Source: Neobacillus rhizophilus (GTDB taxonomy: Bacteria > Bacillota > Bacilli > Bacillales > Cytobacillaceae). Taken from it: 64,000 bases of DNA. Positions 62,928 to 64,000 of the stretch are shown piece after piece (the stretch's first letter is position 1; the number at the start of each line of letters is the position of its first letter). The position numbers were made by a program, and so were the translations under genes. The notes under the pieces were generated by a model. The model was not told the origin of the DNA and did not search any database. It saw only the letters and a program-made list of their open reading frames with translations. The stretch spans positions 496,001 through 560,000 of the forward strand of contig NZ_JAGYPF010000001.1 of assembly GCF_018343535.1 (NCBI RefSeq), given 5' to 3'.

Positions 62928-63080
62928 ATGGCCAATCAATCTGACTCTAAAAAAATCTCGGTAAATTCAACTATTTCCTTAAAAGGAATAGTAAAAGCCA
63001 TTTTCAACGATACCGTTCACGTTCAAATTGGCGGAAAGATCATTACTCTGCCAAAAAAGGATTTTCTTGCTGAAAGTTAA
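62928..63080 (+). CDS. Small protein of unknown function
   Basis: 50 residues (MANQSDSKKISVNSTISLKG...), soluble, with a beta-strand-like C-terminal half (VHVQIGGKIITLPKKDFL). ATG with GAAAGGTG 9 bases upstream; terminator behind it. The + strand promoter between the TetR operators is the nearest upstream promoter. No family recognised. Confidence 0.68.
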   Translation: MANQSDSKKISVNSTISLKGIVKAIFNDTVHVQIGGKIITLPKKDFLAES

Positions 63081-63112
63081 GTGATTTATATTTAAACATA
63101 GAAGTATTTTGT

Positions 63113-63152
63113 CGGTCTGCTGCTAGCATTAGTGGCAGGCTATTTTTTTGTT
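63113..63152 (+). terminator. Terminator of the 50-residue gene
   Basis: CTGCTGCT..AGTGGCAG with G-U pairs, followed by TTTTTTTG. Confidence 0.65.
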
Positions 63153-63260
63153 TAAAATTTGAACAAACCTTTAACTCTGTAAAGGAATAAAATTTCCTGT
63201 CAAAATAATACGAAAATATGATATATTCATATATATTAAAAAAACATGGGAGTGAACGAA

Positions 63261-64000
63261 ATGAAACTAGACATCAAACGAGCCTATAATTTCAATGCCG
63301 GCCCATCTGCTCTTCCTCTTTCTGTACTGGAAAAAGCCCAGCAGGAGCTGATCGATTTCCGTGGCACAGGAATGTCAATCATGGAATTAAGCCACCGCAG
63401 TGCTGCCTATGAAGAGGTACATAATCAGGCGATCGCGCACCTAAAGGATTTAATGAGTATTCCTGATAATTATGAAGTACTCTTTTTGCAAGGTGGAGCA
63501 AGCCTTCAATTTTCGATGATTCCGATGAACTTTTTGGGAGAAGGAAAAAAAGCGGGTTATGTGATGACTGGATCTTGGTCAGAAAAGGCTTTTGCCGAAG
63601 CCAAGCTATTTGGTGAAGTTTCTCAGGCGGCGTCATCAAAAGAAGGCAAATACCGCCGCATACCTAGACTAGCGGAAATACAATTTCAAGGTGACGAGGC
63701 CTATTTACATTTGACCTCAAATAATACAATTTACGGAACGCAATGGAAGGAATTCCCTGCTACTGGCAATGTTCCGTTAATTGCGGACATGTCCAGCGAT
63801 ATTTTATCCAAGCCTGTTGATGTCAGCAAGTTCTCCATGATTTATGCGGGTGCCCAGAAAAACCTTGGACCTTCCGGTGTTACGGTGGTAATTGTTCGCA
63901 AGGAGTTTCTTGAGAAGGCTAATTCTAATATCCCTACCATGTTAAAGTACAGCACTCATGCAAAAAACAATTCCTTATATAACACTCCGCCAACCTTCGG
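63261..64000 (+). CDS. serC: Phosphoserine aminotransferase SerC, N-terminal part
   Basis: The first 246 codons; the usual length is ~360. YNFNAGPSALPLSVLEKAQQEL, MSIMELSHRSAAYEEV, LFLQGGASLQFSMIPMNFL and HLTSNNTIYGTQW are signature segments, and IYAGAQKNLGPSGVTVVI carries the PLP lysine. It converts 3-phosphohydroxypyruvate to phosphoserine in serine synthesis. ATG after GGGAGTGAACGAA. Continues beyond the window. Confidence 0.95.
   Translation, partial: MKLDIKRAYNFNAGPSALPLSVLEKAQQELIDFRGTGMSIMELSHRSAAYEEVHNQAIAHLKDLMSIPDNYEVLFLQGGASLQFSMIPMNFLGEGKKAGYVMTGSWSEKAFAEAKLFGEVSQAASSKEGKYRRIPRLAEIQFQGDEAYLHLTSNNTIYGTQWKEFPATGNVPLIADMSSDILSKPVDVSKFSMIYAGAQKNLGPSGVTVVIVRKEFLEKANSNIPTMLKYSTHAKNNSLYNTPPTF

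Overview
The window is a stretch of chromosome from a low-GC, endospore-forming Bacillaceae bacterium (Bacillus/Neobacillus-like; the genus is inference). The evidence is strong GGAGG-type ribosome binding sites with many TTG/GTG starts, Bacillus-type TPP riboswitches, a spore-type transglutaminase gene (tgl), a YrzI-type peptide, YknXYZ, CsoR/CopZ/CopA and a third-type RNase J. No rRNA, tRNA, prophage or CRISPR array was seen.

Layout. 1-938: 5' part of an acetoacetyl-CoA synthetase gene. 1.06-1.27 kb: a hairpin-rich intergenic element. 1.4-12.4 kb: MocR regulator, YknXYZ-type efflux system, RNase J paralogue, double-domain GGCT protein, PAP2 phosphatase, alpha/beta hydrolase, AbrB-type membrane protein, then an array of 52-bp tandem repeats. 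12.4-18.0 kb: CitA/CitB-type two-component pair beside a tripartite tricarboxylate transporter (tctCBA) with a perfect cre site. 18.2-19.2 kb: a YrzI-type micro-gene and a TetR gene that share an identical upstream operator-like sequence. 19.3-25.5 kb: cupin, MATE pump, complete group II intron inserted just behind the terminator of a Gly/His/Tyr-repeat (probably spore coat) gene, MFS transporter. 26.0-26.7 kb and 41.6-42.4 kb: two decayed copies of the same IS1182-like element, each carrying a pair of inverted ~135-bp repeats. 26.8-29.9 kb: unknown protein, MFS transporter, tgl.

30.0-37.6 kb is a complete thiamin salvage block. One TPP riboswitch precedes thiM-thiD-thiE-thiW (hydroxyethylthiazole and HMP salvage). 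A second lies directly after the thiW stop and precedes ylmB-like-tenA-thiZ-thiX-thiY (uptake and processing of formylaminopyrimidine). 37.8-41.4 kb: glutaredoxin-like protein, then HipA-like kinase, glycosyltransferase and a protein kinase with a Ser/Lys/Arg/His-rich tail, probably a spore-surface locus. 42.5-49.8 kb: histidine degradation (hutU, hutI, hutG, YjiH-family transporter) without hutH, next to an AraC regulator with a pseudo-receiver. 49.9-56.9 kb: mixed metabolic genes (thioesterase, ATP-grasp, flavodoxin, esterase, phosphodiesterase plus UMF1-type transporter, PfkB sugar kinase). 57.0-60.9 kb: copper resistance (copA, a His-rich anchored protein, csoR, copZ) with two CsoR-box-like sites. 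61.3-64.0 kb: micro-genes, a TetR-CBS operon with two palindromic operators, and the start of serC.

The intergenic DNA is unusually rich in small repeats: one 52-bp array, two related 21-bp arrays, and a dispersed GGTGCCTGACACC/TGGACATTTGTCC repeat that sits at the 3' ends of many genes and in three unrelated genes supplies the last codons.
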